Shown: in pieces, positions 1-8,546 of the stretch
How the letters are laid out: every line of letters begins with the position of its first letter
Numbering within the stretch: the stretch's first letter is position 1
From: Mycolicibacterium peregrinum
GTDB lineage: Bacteria; Actinomycetota; Actinomycetes; Mycobacteriales; Mycobacteriaceae
Direction: 5' to 3'
Length of the DNA stretch: 53,679 nucleotides
Assembly: GCF_001665625.1 (NCBI RefSeq)
Contig: NZ_LZSY01000187.1
Location: forward strand, 1-53,679
Notes under the pieces: generated by a model
The model's database searches: none
Told to the model about the DNA's origin: nothing
What the model saw: only the letters and a program-made list of their open reading frames with translations
Translations under genes and position numbers: made by a program

Positions 1-665
1 CCTTCGTCGAGCGAGTCGGGGAACACGCACACCGAGTACCCGGCGAACGGTGACTGTGCTTTGTCGAGGCCGGCGGCCAGCAGCGCCGCCGGGCCGTGGC
101 ACAGGGTGATGATGAACCGGCCGTGGTCCAGGGCCCAGTTCAGTGTCTGCCCTACCGTTTCGCTGCCTGGTAACCCGACGACGGCGCCGTGCCCGCCGGG
201 AATGAAGACCGCGAGATAGTGGGAGGCCGGATGCAGATCCGCGGCCACTTCGGACAACTTGAGGGGCTGCTTGAGCTTGGGTTTGAGGGCCTCATAGGTC
301 GATGCCACGGCCTGGTCCTCGTGGGGCATCGCCCACAGTTCCAGCTTGGCCGGATACCCGGTGATGGTCGCGACGTCGACGTCGAATCCCGTCTCCATCA
401 GATGGTGCAGCGGCAGCAACATCTCCACCGGATGGTTGCCAGTGGAGAACATCTTTCCGTTCTGGCACAACACATATCGTTCTTCGGCGGCGATCATGAG
501 TATCTTCCACCGACCCTCGGCGTAGGCACCCGCATGTTCCACGCCGGCGAAATCGGTCTTGGCCGACGTGTATTGGCTCAGTGAGTAGGGCGACGGGAAG
601 AACGCGTTGTCCTCGGCCCGGTCAGGTGTGGGCGCCCTGCTGAGGTCGTCGGTGGCTTGTGACAT
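1..665 (-). CDS. hchA: Protein/nucleic acid deglycase HchA (glyoxalase III type), C-terminus outside the window
   Basis: The reading frame starts at ATG 665 behind an AAGGAAG ribosome binding site and runs off the left edge after 221 residues; E. coli HchA (Hsp31) has 283. It belongs to the DJ-1/PfpI superfamily. Seen: the N-terminal FSTGNHPVEMLLPL block, the GGHGAVVGLPGS loop, and the nucleophile elbow ITLCHGPAALL with the catalytic Cys followed by His. Family members act as cytosolic glutathione-independent glyoxalases or deglycases on methylglyoxal adducts and as holding chaperones. It lies 75 bp downstream of rskA on the same strand, so it could be the last gene of the sigK operon or have its own promoter; no clear promoter was seen in the gap. 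Confidence 0.88.
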   Translation of the reverse strand, partial: MSQATDDLSRAPTPDRAEDNAFFPSPYSLSQYTSAKTDFAGVEHAGAYAEGRWKILMIAAEERYVLCQNGKMFSTGNHPVEMLLPLHHLMETGFDVDVATITGYPAKLELWAMPHEDQAVASTYEALKPKLKQPLKLSEVAADLHPASHYLAVFIPGGHGAVVGLPGSETVGQTLNWALDHGRFIITLCHGPAALLAAGLDKAQSPFAGYSVCVFPDSLDE

Positions 666-740
666 TTCGTTCACCACTTCCTTTTCCCGAACTCGTGCGG
701 TGAGGTCAGTGATACCCGGCGCCCGCCCACCTCATGCGTG

Positions 741-1448
741 TCAGCGCAATGGCAGCTCGGCGAAGATCGGCGTGGTCGGGGCGGTCGAGCCTGCACCCGG
801 TTCGACGGTGAAAGCCAAGGCCGATGCGTCACCGAGGTCTGGCAGCACCGCAGTGGTCGACGGCGCGACAGCAGCGGAGTCCATGGTGCCGGCCGAGGTT
901 GCCGCACCCTCGCGCAACAGCCACATCTGATAGACGGTGCCCGATTGCGGAGGCGTGACACCGTTCATCACCAGCACCCCGGCGTTGCGCTCGCGGGAGA
1001 ACACCACGGTGGCGGTGCCGCCGGTGGGGATGTCCCCGGAGACGGTCCGGACGTCGGGGGCGGCGAAGATCTGCTCGGCGGTGGTCGGCTGGGGGCCCGG
1101 ACGCAGGGCGATGCCGATACCGACGCCGGTCAGGGCGATGACGACGGCTGCCGCGGCCGCCAGGGCGGTGTTGCGCCAGCGCGCCGCAGGTCGTCTACGC
1201 AGCTCGGGCACCGAGACGCGGGCCAGCACCTGCTCGCGCACATGCGGTGGTGGGTCCAGAGCGGTGGCCCCCGCCAGCCGGGCCATGGTTTCCCGCACCT
1301 CCCGCACCTCGGTCGTGAACTGGGCCGCGACCTCGGGAGAAGCAGCGGCCAGCCGCTGTTCGATGTCGGCGCGCTCGCTGTCGGACACCGCGTGCAGCGC
1401 ATACGGGGTCGCCAACTCGAGCAGTTCGGAGTCAAAGGGTTCGGTCAT
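741..1448 (-). CDS. rskA: Anti-sigma-K factor RskA
   Basis: 235 residues. An N-terminal cytoplasmic anti-sigma domain (about 1-90, with conserved ELATPYALHAVSDSERADIE near the start) is followed by one membrane segment at about 94-115 and a C-terminal extracytoplasmic RskA domain containing VYQMWLLREG. RskA binds SigK at the membrane; in M. tuberculosis it is released by regulated proteolysis that involves Rip1. The ATG at 1448 overlaps the sigK stop codon (ATGA), so the two proteins should be made in balanced amounts. A start five codons further upstream is possible but lies inside sigK. Identification rests on the sequence and on the sigK neighbour. Confidence 0.93.
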   Translation of the reverse strand: MTEPFDSELLELATPYALHAVSDSERADIEQRLAAASPEVAAQFTTEVREVRETMARLAGATALDPPPHVREQVLARVSVPELRRRPAARWRNTALAAAAAVVIALTGVGIGIALRPGPQPTTAEQIFAAPDVRTVSGDIPTGGTATVVFSRERNAGVLVMNGVTPPQSGTVYQMWLLREGAATSAGTMDSAAVAPSTTAVLPDLGDASALAFTVEPGAGSTAPTTPIFAELPLR

Positions 1449-2026
1449 GCGGCCCCCAGGCAATTGCGCAGGCCGCGGAGGGCGTCGCGCATCCGGGATT
1501 TGATGGTGGCGAGGTTGGCCGCCAGCCGTTGCGAGACCTGGCTATAGGTCAGGCCGTCGTAGTAGGCGAGGTGGATGCACTCGCGTTGGGCATCGGTCAG
1601 CGCGGACAGGCATTCGGCCACCCGCCGCTGTTCGTCCTGGGTGATCACCGAGTCGGCGACGTGATCGGCAGGCGGCTCCATGCTGGTCGCGCCGTAGCGC
1701 GATTCGCGCTGGCTGGCGGCTTGTTCGGCCCGCACCCTGTCCACTGCCCGGCGGTGGGCGAGCGTCATCAGCCAGGCCATCGGGGATCCGGCTGCCGGGT
1801 CGTAGCTGTCTGCGGTGCGCCACACCTGGAGGTAGACGTCCTGGGTGGTTTCCTCGCTGTATCCCGGATCCCGCAGAACCCGCGTGACCAGGCCGAACAC
1901 CCTCGACCGCGTATGGTCGTACAGCTCGGCGAAGGCGTCGACGTCGTGTCGGGCCACCCGCCGTAGCAGCGCGTCGAGTTCGGCGGTCACCCACAGCAGC
2001 CTAGCGACCGGGGTCTTCGCCGTCAT
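1445..2026 (-). CDS. sigK: ECF RNA polymerase sigma factor SigK
   Basis: 193 residues. Region 2 (about 20-90) includes ELDALLRRVA, AFAELYDHT and YSEETTQDVYLQVW; region 4 (about 130-185) includes ALTDAQRECIHLAYY and SRMRDALRGLRNCL. It matches remembered M. tuberculosis SigK closely across its length. SigK drives its own operon and, in M. tuberculosis, the mpt70/mpt83 antigens, which are not in this window. ATG 2026 begins 2 nt after the stop of the DUF1295 gene; a GTG 12 codons further in (VTAELDALL) is an alternative start close to the M. tuberculosis one. The same frame stays open far upstream inside the DUF1295 gene, but that part has no sigma-factor character. Regulated by RskA, encoded next. 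Confidence 0.94.
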   Translation of the reverse strand: MTAKTPVARLLWVTAELDALLRRVARHDVDAFAELYDHTRSRVFGLVTRVLRDPGYSEETTQDVYLQVWRTADSYDPAAGSPMAWLMTLAHRRAVDRVRAEQAASQRESRYGATSMEPPADHVADSVITQDEQRRVAECLSALTDAQRECIHLAYYDGLTYSQVSQRLAANLATIKSRMRDALRGLRNCLGAA

Positions 2027-2028
2027 GT

Positions 2029-2808
2029 TTATCCAGATCTCGGCGGGCGTGGTATGAAAAATGAAGTGCGCGAGCGGTATTCGTCGAAGCCTGGTCGGCC
2101 TGCCATATGTTTCTCGGCCAATCGGGCACCTGTCGCGTACACCAGGAAGTACGTCATCAGCGCCGGGGAGAGGACTGTCGTGAGCGACAGCCAGCCGCAG
2201 ATGGTCACCAGCCACAGTCCCCACCACACGCAGCTGTCGCCGAAGTAGTTCGGATGGCGGGTCCAGGCCCACAATCCGCGGTCCATGATCACGCCCCGGT
2301 GGGCCGGATCGGATTTGAACCTGCGCAGTTGATGGTCGCCGACCGCCTCGAACGCCAGTCCGACGGCCCAGATCAGGACGCCGGCAATCAGGACCGGTCG
2401 TAGGGCGGCCGGGGTGGGTCCCAAGGTCGAGGACAGCTGCACCGGCAGTGAAACGAACCAGGTTGCCGCCCCCTGGATCACGAACACCTTGCGCAGCACG
2501 TGGCCGGCCGAATAGTCGCCGCCCAGCAGCTCCTGATAGCGCGGGTCTTCCCCCTTGCCTGCCGACTTGAGCACCATGTGCCAGGACAGTCGGCCTGCCC
2601 ACAGCGTGATGAGCACCAACAGCAGGATGCGCCGGAACAGGTCGCCGGTACCGAGCACGGCGCTGACGGCGGCGACCACGATGAACCCGATGCCCCAGGC
2701 CACATCGACGACGTTGTACCGCCCGAGGTTTCGGCCGATCACGAACGTCGCCCCGTGTACGACGGCGAGGGCGGCCAGCGATACCGCGGTGACGATGAGC
2801 AGGTTCAC
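2029..2808 (-). CDS. DUF1295 membrane protein (Rv0446c-like, steroid 5-alpha-reductase fold)
   Basis: 259 residues starting at GTG 2808, which overlaps the ufaA1 stop (GTGA). Six or seven hydrophobic segments, with the family signature near the C-terminus: GLWAWTRHPNYFGDSCVWWG, then EKHMAGRPGFDEYRSRTSFFIP. DUF1295 proteins resemble isoprenylcysteine methyltransferases and steroid reductases and sit in the membrane with a cytosol-facing cofactor site. The substrate is unknown; its fixed place next to a fatty-acid methyltransferase and an FAD oxidoreductase suggests reduction or modification of a lipid (inference). It is the fourth gene of the SigK operon. Confidence 0.88.
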   Translation of the reverse strand: MNLLIVTAVSLAALAVVHGATFVIGRNLGRYNVVDVAWGIGFIVVAAVSAVLGTGDLFRRILLLVLITLWAGRLSWHMVLKSAGKGEDPRYQELLGGDYSAGHVLRKVFVIQGAATWFVSLPVQLSSTLGPTPAALRPVLIAGVLIWAVGLAFEAVGDHQLRRFKSDPAHRGVIMDRGLWAWTRHPNYFGDSCVWWGLWLVTICGWLSLTTVLSPALMTYFLVYATGARLAEKHMAGRPGFDEYRSRTSFFIPRPPRSG

Positions 2809-4073
2809 CGGTGTCCTCCTGTCGGGGCGAATGTCCACTGGTACACGTCGAGATAGCCCGAGGCGAAACCCGCTTCGGAGTACGCCAGGTACAGCTCCCA
2901 CATGCGGGCGAAGACCTCGTCGAAACCGAGTGCGGTCACCGCGTCACGGCGTGCGACGAAACGTTCCCGCCACAGTCGTAGGGTCTCGGCGTAGTGCGGC
3001 CGGAGTGACATCACGTCGACGGTGCGCAGCCGGGTGTGCCGTTCGGTGAGACCGATGATCGCTTCGGTCGACGGCAGCAGCCCGCCGGGGAAGATGTACT
3101 TCTGGATCCAGGTGTGCGTGCCGCGCGAGGCCAGCATGCGATCATGCGGCATGGTGATCGCCTGGATCGCCACGCGTCCTCCGGGAGTGACGAGCCGGTC
3201 CAGTGCCCGAAAATAGGTGGGCCAGAACTGATATCCCACCGCCTCGATCATCTCGACCGACACCACCGCGTCGTAGCAGCCCTCGACGTCGCGGTAGTCG
3301 AGCAGCTCGATACCGACCCGGTCCGACAGGCCCGCCGCCGCCACCCGTTGCCGGGCCAGCCGCTGTTGCTCGACCGACAGGGTGACCGAGCGCACCTGGG
3401 CGCCGCGCTCGGCGGCACGGATGCAGAGTTCTCCCCAGCCGGTGCCGATCTCCAGTACCCGGCTGCCCGGTCCGACGCCCGCGGTGTCGAGTAGTCGGTC
3501 GATCTTGCGGTGCTGGGCGGCTGCCAGCCCGGCCGTCGTCCCCGGGAATTGGGTGAACAGCGCGCTGGAGTACGTCATCGTCTCGTCGAGAAACTCCGAG
3601 AACAACTCGTTCGACAGGTCGTAGTGGGCGGAGATGTTGCGCCGGGACTGAGCAGGGTTGTTGTGGGCAGAGCGCGGAGGACGAGGCATCGTCACAGTCC
3701 GGAACCGTTGCAGCGCAGCGGGAACCAGGTCTCCCATGGACCTGCCGAACTCGGTGAGCAACCCGACGAGATCGGTGGAGTGCCACTCACCGGCCATGTA
3801 CGACTCGCCGAACCCGATCAGGCCGTGGCGGCCGATCCGGCGGGCCAGGGCCTCGGGATGTTCGATGACCATCGTGGGCAGGGTCGGATCGGCCGCGCCG
3901 ATCACGGTCCCGCCGGGAAATGCCAGCCGGACCGGCAATGTCGCGGCGGCGCGGCGTAGCAGTTGATCGGCCACCGCGCCCGAGATCGCGGCGACCGGCC
4001 CCCGCGGTGGACGTGCCACGTCCGGCCAGCGGGTGGGATCGATGGCGGGGAACGCTCCGGTCCGCGTGTTCAC
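2805..4073 (-). CDS. ufaA1: Cyclopropane/methyl-branched fatty acid synthase family methyltransferase UfaA1
   Basis: 422 residues from GTG 4073, which overlaps the stop of the DUF1365 gene (GTGA). The N-terminal CFA domain contains GFGESYMAGEW; the C-terminal SAM-dependent methyltransferase domain has the motif I run VLEIGTGWGELCIRAAERG, NISAHYDLSNELF, and the family's TWIQKYIFPGG. CFA-synthase relatives add a methyl or methylene group to double bonds of phospholipid acyl chains. Work on M. tuberculosis UfaA1 (Rv0447c) reported tuberculostearic acid formation, but other mycobacterial genes also do this, so the exact product is not fixed here. Third gene of the SigK operon. Confidence 0.9.
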   Translation of the reverse strand: MNTRTGAFPAIDPTRWPDVARPPRGPVAAISGAVADQLLRRAAATLPVRLAFPGGTVIGAADPTLPTMVIEHPEALARRIGRHGLIGFGESYMAGEWHSTDLVGLLTEFGRSMGDLVPAALQRFRTVTMPRPPRSAHNNPAQSRRNISAHYDLSNELFSEFLDETMTYSSALFTQFPGTTAGLAAAQHRKIDRLLDTAGVGPGSRVLEIGTGWGELCIRAAERGAQVRSVTLSVEQQRLARQRVAAAGLSDRVGIELLDYRDVEGCYDAVVSVEMIEAVGYQFWPTYFRALDRLVTPGGRVAIQAITMPHDRMLASRGTHTWIQKYIFPGGLLPSTEAIIGLTERHTRLRTVDVMSLRPHYAETLRLWRERFVARRDAVTALGFDEVFARMWELYLAYSEAGFASGYLDVYQWTFAPTGGHR

Positions 4074-4816
4074 AATGACCTTCCTGGGTTCTGGGTAACG
4101 GACTCGACGACCTCGCCGGTGGGGCGGGGAACCACCGGCACCCGGCGCAGCCACAACTTGATCCCTTCAACGCGGATGGCGAGGGCTCCGGCCAGCGGTG
4201 CCACCGGTGCGCTCAGCTGCAGGCGCAGGATCTCCCACGTGGTCGCCGGCCTGCGGTCGCCACGGAGGGTGGCGACGAAGGCCGGATGTCCTTCGCGGTG
4301 CAGCGAAATCGTCACGTCGAGTTGCTCCCCGGGTTCTGGAGCCAGGACCCGGTAGTGGCCCTCGACGGCGTTGAACGGTGAGACGTACATGCGCTTGGAC
4401 ACGCGTGCGGGCTGTCCGGCCGGAAGCAGGTAGGCATGCCGCCCGCCGTAGGTGTTGTGGACTTCGGCGACCACGCAACGTACTGTGCCGGCGGCATCGT
4501 GGCACCAGTACAGGCTCAGGGGATTGAACACGTATCCGAGCACGCGGGCCTGTAGTAGAGCGGTCACCCTGCCGCCGTCGAGGTCCACGTCGCGCGACAC
4601 GAGGAATGCGTCCACCCGTTGGCGCAGTGTGTCTTTCGGTTCACCAGCGAAATGGTCGTCGACCTCGAAGCGGGCGAAGGGTCGCAGCCACCGTGGCAGT
4701 CGCGGCAACCGGTCGAGATCGACGTACCAGCTGTATCCGCGGTAGCTGAAGCGATGGTGCACGGGAGCGCGGCGCACGTGGGTGATCCTGGTGCGGTACA
4801 GCGCGGGAGTCAGCAT
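4070..4816 (-). CDS. DUF1365 domain protein (Rv0448c-like)
   Basis: 248 residues. Typical DUF1365 features: LYRTRITHVRRAPVHHRFSYRGYSWYVDLD at the N-terminus (read in parts), VLGYVFNPLSLYWC, AEVHNTYGGRHAYLL and KRMYVSPFNAVEGHYRV. ATG 4816 lies seven bases inside the end of the FAD gene (ATGCTGA). No catalytic role is established for the family. It almost always travels with an FAD amine-oxidase-like protein and a CFA-synthase-like methyltransferase, as here, which suggests a shared lipid-modifying pathway (inference from context). Confidence 0.88.
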   Translation of the reverse strand: MLTPALYRTRITHVRRAPVHHRFSYRGYSWYVDLDRLPRLPRWLRPFARFEVDDHFAGEPKDTLRQRVDAFLVSRDVDLDGGRVTALLQARVLGYVFNPLSLYWCHDAAGTVRCVVAEVHNTYGGRHAYLLPAGQPARVSKRMYVSPFNAVEGHYRVLAPEPGEQLDVTISLHREGHPAFVATLRGDRRPATTWEILRLQLSAPVAPLAGALAIRVEGIKLWLRRVPVVPRPTGEVVESVTQNPGRSL

Positions 4817-6111
4817 GCCAGCGGCTCCGCAACCGGCCCACCGGCCCACCGGGCGCCCAGTCGCTCCGCGGCCCGCAGTCCCGATGCGGCGCCGTCCTCA
4901 TGGAAACCCCAGCCGTGGTACGCCCCGGCGAAGACGACACGGTCGTCGTCGAGCTTAGGCAGGAGTTGTTGTGCGGCCACGGATTCGGTGGTGTAGGCGG
5001 GATGTTCGTAAACCATCTCGGCGATGACCTTCGACGGGTCCACCCGATGACCGCCGCCCAGCGTCACCAGATACCGCCGGGAGCCACCCAGCCTCATCAG
5101 CCTGGTGATGTCGTAGCTGACGGTGACTGCGTGGTCTTCGGGGTCGATCAGGTAGTTCCACGAAGCGCGGGCTCTCGGCAGGCGGGGCAGTATCGACTCG
5201 TCGGTGTGCAGTTGAGCCTGGTTGAGGCTGTAGGGGATGGCGCCGAGGATGAGCCGTTCGTGCTCGCTGGGTTGGTCGAGCATCAGCAGCGCCTGGCTCG
5301 GGTGAGTGGCGATGACGACGGCATCGAATCGCCGCGGCGGCTGCCCGCCGACGGTGACCAGTGCGCCCTCGGCGACTCGCCGTACGGATCGCACGCGCGC
5401 GCCGGTGATCGCCTCGGGCAGCCGGGACACGACGGCGTCGACGTAGTTGACCGACCCGCCGACCACCGTGCGCCACGTCGGGGAACCGAACACCGACAAC
5501 ATCCCATGGTGCTGCAGGAAGACGCACAGGTACCGCGCCGGGTAGCGCAGTGCCTCACCGGGCGGGCATGACCACACGGCGGCGACCAGCGGGGTCATGA
5601 AACGGTCGGTGAAGTACCGGGAGAACCCGTGCCGGTGCAGGAACTCCTCGACGGTTACTTCGTCACCGGTCGCCGTGCGTCGCAGCAATTGCGTTGCCAG
5701 CCGGTGAAATCGGGTGATCTCGCCCAGCATCAGCAGATAGCGCGGCCGGCCCACATTGGACCAGCTGGGGAACAATCCGGCCAGGCCGCGCGCCCCGGCG
5801 TACTCCAACCCGGTGCCGTCGTCGCGTACGGACATCGACATGTCGGTGTCCTGCGTACGGATCCCGAGTTCGTCGAACAACCGGCACAGAGTGGGATACG
5901 TGCGGTCGTTGTGCACCAGGAAGGCCGTGTCGAGCGCGACGGTGCGGCCGTCTTCGACGACGTGCTGGGTGTGGGCATGCCCGCCGAAGCGGGCATCGGC
6001 TTCCAGCAGGGTGACGCGGTCCCGTGCGGACAGGACATACGCGGCCGTGAGGCCGGCGACTCCGCTGCCTATCACCGCGACGGCACGTCCGCGAGGATGA
6101 ATGATTTCCAC
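4810..6111 (-). CDS. FAD-dependent amine-oxidase-like oxidoreductase (Rv0449c-like), first gene of the sigK operon
   Basis: 433 residues. The Rossmann FAD site lies at the N-terminus (VAVIGSGVAGLTAAYVLS, then E at the end of strand 2 in LLEADARFGGHAHT); the C-terminal FAD motif is VVFAGAYHGWGFHEDGAASGLRAAE. The superfamily also holds amine oxidases and carotenoid desaturases; a lipid substrate is plausible given the next genes, but is unproven. The start is GTG 6111, chosen because a SigK-type promoter places transcription initiation at or within a base or two of it, so the mRNA would have no leader. The next gene starts inside this one. Upstream lies the separate oxidoreductase gene at 6155-6970. 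Confidence 0.87.
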   Translation of the reverse strand: MEIIHPRGRAVAVIGSGVAGLTAAYVLSARDRVTLLEADARFGGHAHTQHVVEDGRTVALDTAFLVHNDRTYPTLCRLFDELGIRTQDTDMSMSVRDDGTGLEYAGARGLAGLFPSWSNVGRPRYLLMLGEITRFHRLATQLLRRTATGDEVTVEEFLHRHGFSRYFTDRFMTPLVAAVWSCPPGEALRYPARYLCVFLQHHGMLSVFGSPTWRTVVGGSVNYVDAVVSRLPEAITGARVRSVRRVAEGALVTVGGQPPRRFDAVVIATHPSQALLMLDQPSEHERLILGAIPYSLNQAQLHTDESILPRLPRARASWNYLIDPEDHAVTVSYDITRLMRLGGSRRYLVTLGGGHRVDPSKVIAEMVYEHPAYTTESVAAQQLLPKLDDDRVVFAGAYHGWGFHEDGAASGLRAAERLGARWAGGPVAEPLAC

Positions 6112-6145
6112 ACCCGGTATTCGGAGCCGGTCCGGGCGCGGATGG
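6112..6145 (-). promoter_or_regulatory. SigK-type promoter of the FAD-DUF1365-ufaA1-DUF1295-sigK-rskA operon
   Basis: Reading the minus strand, CCATCC (6145-6140) is followed after 15 bases by CCGAAT (6124-6119). These are the hexamers reported for SigK promoters in M. tuberculosis. Only seven bases separate the -10 element from the GTG at 6111, so the transcript should begin at the start codon. This would make sigK autoregulated through the first gene of its operon. Confidence 0.75.
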
Positions 6146-6154
6146 GAAGAACTT

Positions 6155-6970
6155 CTACCGGAGTTCGGCGATCACCTTGCCGAACGCCTCTGCGTGAGCG
6201 ATCTGCACGATGACGTAGGTGATCCCGTACTTCTCGCGCAGACCGCGAATGTGGTCGGCCATGGCACTGACCGAGCCGGACAGCACGCCGGGGTGGCGGA
6301 GAAGTTCTTCGTCACTGAGCCCCGGGAGGAAATGGCGGGGGACGTTGAGGATGGGCATCTCGCTGCCGGGCGCGGGCATGGCGGTGACCGCGATGTTGAG
6401 CTCCAGCTGGTCGAAGCGGTCACCGGCGGCGTTGCGCAGGAACGAGATTCGGTCAGCCAAGGGATCTCCACCGACCTGATCACCACCGGTGAGGCCGATG
6501 ATGTCGGCGGTCTGGGCGGCCACCGTCAGCAGCCGATCGCCGTTGCCCGCGATGAGGATCGGTATATCGGAGGCGTGTTCTTTCAGGTACTCGGTGGTGT
6601 GGCGCAGATGATCGATGCGCTCGCGTGCGGTGGGGAACGGCAGTTCGGCGGCCTCGAACTCCTCGCGCACGTAGCCGGCGCCGAGGCCGAGGTCGAACCT
6701 TCCGCCGGACAGATCCCGCAGCGCGGTGGCGTCGCGCGCCAGCAGCGCCGGCTTGTAGAACCCGGCATTGAGCACGAACGTTCCGACGCGCAGCGTGCTC
6801 GTCGCCGCGGCGATCGCGGTCAGGGTGGGGAACGGGGCAGGCGCGCCGAGATGGTCGGGGACGTTCAGCACGTCGAAGCCGAGGTCTTCGGCACGCCGGG
6901 CCTCGTCGGCAATCTGAGACTGGGACTCGGCGACGCGCAGGCTGACGCCGAAGCGGAAATCGTTGGGCAT
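6155..6970 (-). CDS. LLM-class F420-dependent oxidoreductase
   Basis: 271 residues from ATG 6970 (a GTG one codon upstream is the alternative). Bacterial-luciferase-like TIM barrel: FRFGVSLRV at strand 1, ARRAEDLGFDVLNVPDHLG, LRVGTFVLNAGFYKPALLARDATALRDLSGGRFDLGLGAGY (typical of mycobacterial F420 enzymes), and IPILIAGNGDRLL. Members use reduced F420 or FMN to reduce or oxidise small molecules in the cytosol; the substrate cannot be told. It ends 43 bases before the start of the sigK operon and its last codons lie just upstream of the SigK promoter, so it is probably a separate transcription unit. Confidence 0.88.
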   Translation of the reverse strand: MPNDFRFGVSLRVAESQSQIADEARRAEDLGFDVLNVPDHLGAPAPFPTLTAIAAATSTLRVGTFVLNAGFYKPALLARDATALRDLSGGRFDLGLGAGYVREEFEAAELPFPTARERIDHLRHTTEYLKEHASDIPILIAGNGDRLLTVAAQTADIIGLTGGDQVGGDPLADRISFLRNAAGDRFDQLELNIAVTAMPAPGSEMPILNVPRHFLPGLSDEELLRHPGVLSGSVSAMADHIRGLREKYGITYVIVQIAHAEAFGKVIAELR

Positions 6971-7032
6971 CACCCGATCTTAAGCACGGTCCGTGCAGGT
7001 TTGGAGGCGTCTGCGGCGGGCAATTCTGAGCC

Positions 7033-8130
7033 GTGACAAGTCACCCGACGGTGGGCGTGGAGGAAGAGTTCCTGCTCATCGACTCGCAGAGCGGCGAACC
7101 GATCGCCCGGAACAAGCAGGTCGCCGCCAGCGCCGCCGAGCACGGGGTCGACCTGCAACTGGAGCTGACCAGTTGCCAGGTCGAGACGACCACGGACGTG
7201 ATGGCCACCAGCAGCGCGCTGCGCTCCGAGCTCGGCAGGCTGCGCCGGACTGCCGCCCAGGCCGCCGCGGCGAACGGTGCGCAGTTGCTGGCCGTCGCGC
7301 TACCGCCGACTGTGCCGCACAAGTTCCCGGTGACACCGACCGCGCGCTACCGAAGGATCGCCCACCGGTTCGGCATGATCGCTCACGAACAGGGCATCTG
7401 TGGCTGCCACGTCCATGTCGCGGTGCCGGACCGGGACGCGGCGATTCATGTCAGCAACTGGCTCCGGCCGTGGCTGCATGTGCTGTTGGCGCTGACCGCC
7501 AACTCGGCGATCTATCGAAACACCGACAGCGGCTATGCCAGCTTCCGCAGCGTGCTGTGGTCGCGGTGGCCGAGTTCGGGACCTCCGCCGCATTTCGATT
7601 CCGTCGCGCACTATGACGCCGCGGTCGCGATGCTGGAGCGGGCCGGCGCTGCGTTGGATGACGGCATGATCTATTGGGATGTCCGGCCGTCGGCGAATTT
7701 CCCGACCGTGGAGGTGCGGGTGTCCGATGTGCCTGCGACGGTGGCCGAGACGGTGTTGCTCGCCACGTTGATCCGTGCCGGGGCGATGACGGCGTTGCGC
7801 CGCTACGACGAAGGCGAACCAGTTCCGTGCCTGGCGGACAGCCAGATCCGCGCGGCGCATTGGAAAGCCGCCCACGACGGCCTGGACGGAGACGGCATCG
7901 ATCTGCTGGGAGATCAGTCGACGGTCCCGGTTCGGGATCTGCTCGGTCGATTCGTCGAGACGGTGCGGCCGGCCCTGGTCGCGCTGGACGACTACGAGAT
8001 GGTGCGAGGCGAGCTCGCCCGCGTCGTGGCCGAAGGCAACGGCGCGATCCGGCAGCGTCGCGCCTGGCGGAAGCGAAATGAAATCACTGATGTGATCTGC
8101 GAATTGGCGGCCGCCGTGACCAGCGACTAG
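7033..8130 (+). CDS. YbdK-type carboxylate-amine ligase (glutamate-cysteine ligase 2 family)
   Basis: 365 residues, about the usual length. The GCS2 family N-terminal signature VGVEEEFLLID supplies the acidic metal ligands; GICGCHVHVAVPD and YWDVRPSANFPTVEVRVSDVP are further family blocks. Starts at GTG 7033. M. tuberculosis has a similar protein, Rv0433. E. coli YbdK has weak glutamate-cysteine ligase activity; mycobacteria make mycothiol rather than glutathione, so the true amine substrate is unknown. Its stop codon overlaps that of the convergent gamma-glutamylcyclotransferase gene, an intriguing pairing of one enzyme that could make gamma-glutamyl amides with one that could break them. 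Confidence 0.88.
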   Translation: MTSHPTVGVEEEFLLIDSQSGEPIARNKQVAASAAEHGVDLQLELTSCQVETTTDVMATSSALRSELGRLRRTAAQAAAANGAQLLAVALPPTVPHKFPVTPTARYRRIAHRFGMIAHEQGICGCHVHVAVPDRDAAIHVSNWLRPWLHVLLALTANSAIYRNTDSGYASFRSVLWSRWPSSGPPPHFDSVAHYDAAVAMLERAGAALDDGMIYWDVRPSANFPTVEVRVSDVPATVAETVLLATLIRAGAMTALRRYDEGEPVPCLADSQIRAAHWKAAHDGLDGDGIDLLGDQSTVPVRDLLGRFVETVRPALVALDDYEMVRGELARVVAEGNGAIRQRRAWRKRNEITDVICELAAAVTSD

Positions 8131-8546
8131 CTCGCCCAGCGGCGCAGGAAATCCACCCAGGGGGCGGGGAGCTCGTGGTGCACCGCGCCGGCCAGGATGC
8201 GTTCCAGATATCCCGGCCGTGGCGGTCCGGGTTCGACGCGGTGATCGATGTAGACCCAGGCGGGTTCGGGGCCGTCCGCCGTGTGCACGGTCAGGCGGTC
8301 GCGGCGATAGCGCACCGGCACCCCCTCGGCGCTGTCGAGCGCCGCGAGGTCGTGGTCGGTGACCTGCCACAGGACACCGTGCACCTGTGCTGTGCCGAGC
8401 GGTGCGATGGTGGCCACGCCGCGCTGGTTGATCAGCCAGTTGTGGCCGTCCAGGTGGGCCGGGGCGGGATCGATCGCGCCCGGACAGCGCCGGGCCATCT
8501 GTGTCACGCACAGATTGGAGCCGTAGGCGAAGTACGGGTGAAGCAT
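8127..8546 (-). CDS. Gamma-glutamylcyclotransferase (AIG2/GGCT-like)
   Basis: 139 residues. The substrate loop YFAYGSNL is at positions 5-12, and a candidate catalytic Glu sits in LDSAEGVPVRYRRD, followed by the VYIDHRV strand. GGCT-fold enzymes release 5-oxoproline from gamma-glutamyl amines. It ends by overlapping four bases with the convergent YbdK-like gene and its ATG directly abuts the mntH stop, so it is probably cotranscribed with mntH. The fold is clear; the substrate is not. Confidence 0.83.
   Translation of the reverse strand: MLHPYFAYGSNLCVTQMARRCPGAIDPAPAHLDGHNWLINQRGVATIAPLGTAQVHGVLWQVTDHDLAALDSAEGVPVRYRRDRLTVHTADGPEPAWVYIDHRVEPGPPRPGYLERILAGAVHHELPAPWVDFLRRWAS

Noticed and set aside
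2027..2602. Upstream extension of sigK
   Set aside because: It is inside the DUF1295 gene in another frame and has no sigma-factor motifs; a start at 2026 gives a normal SigK length.
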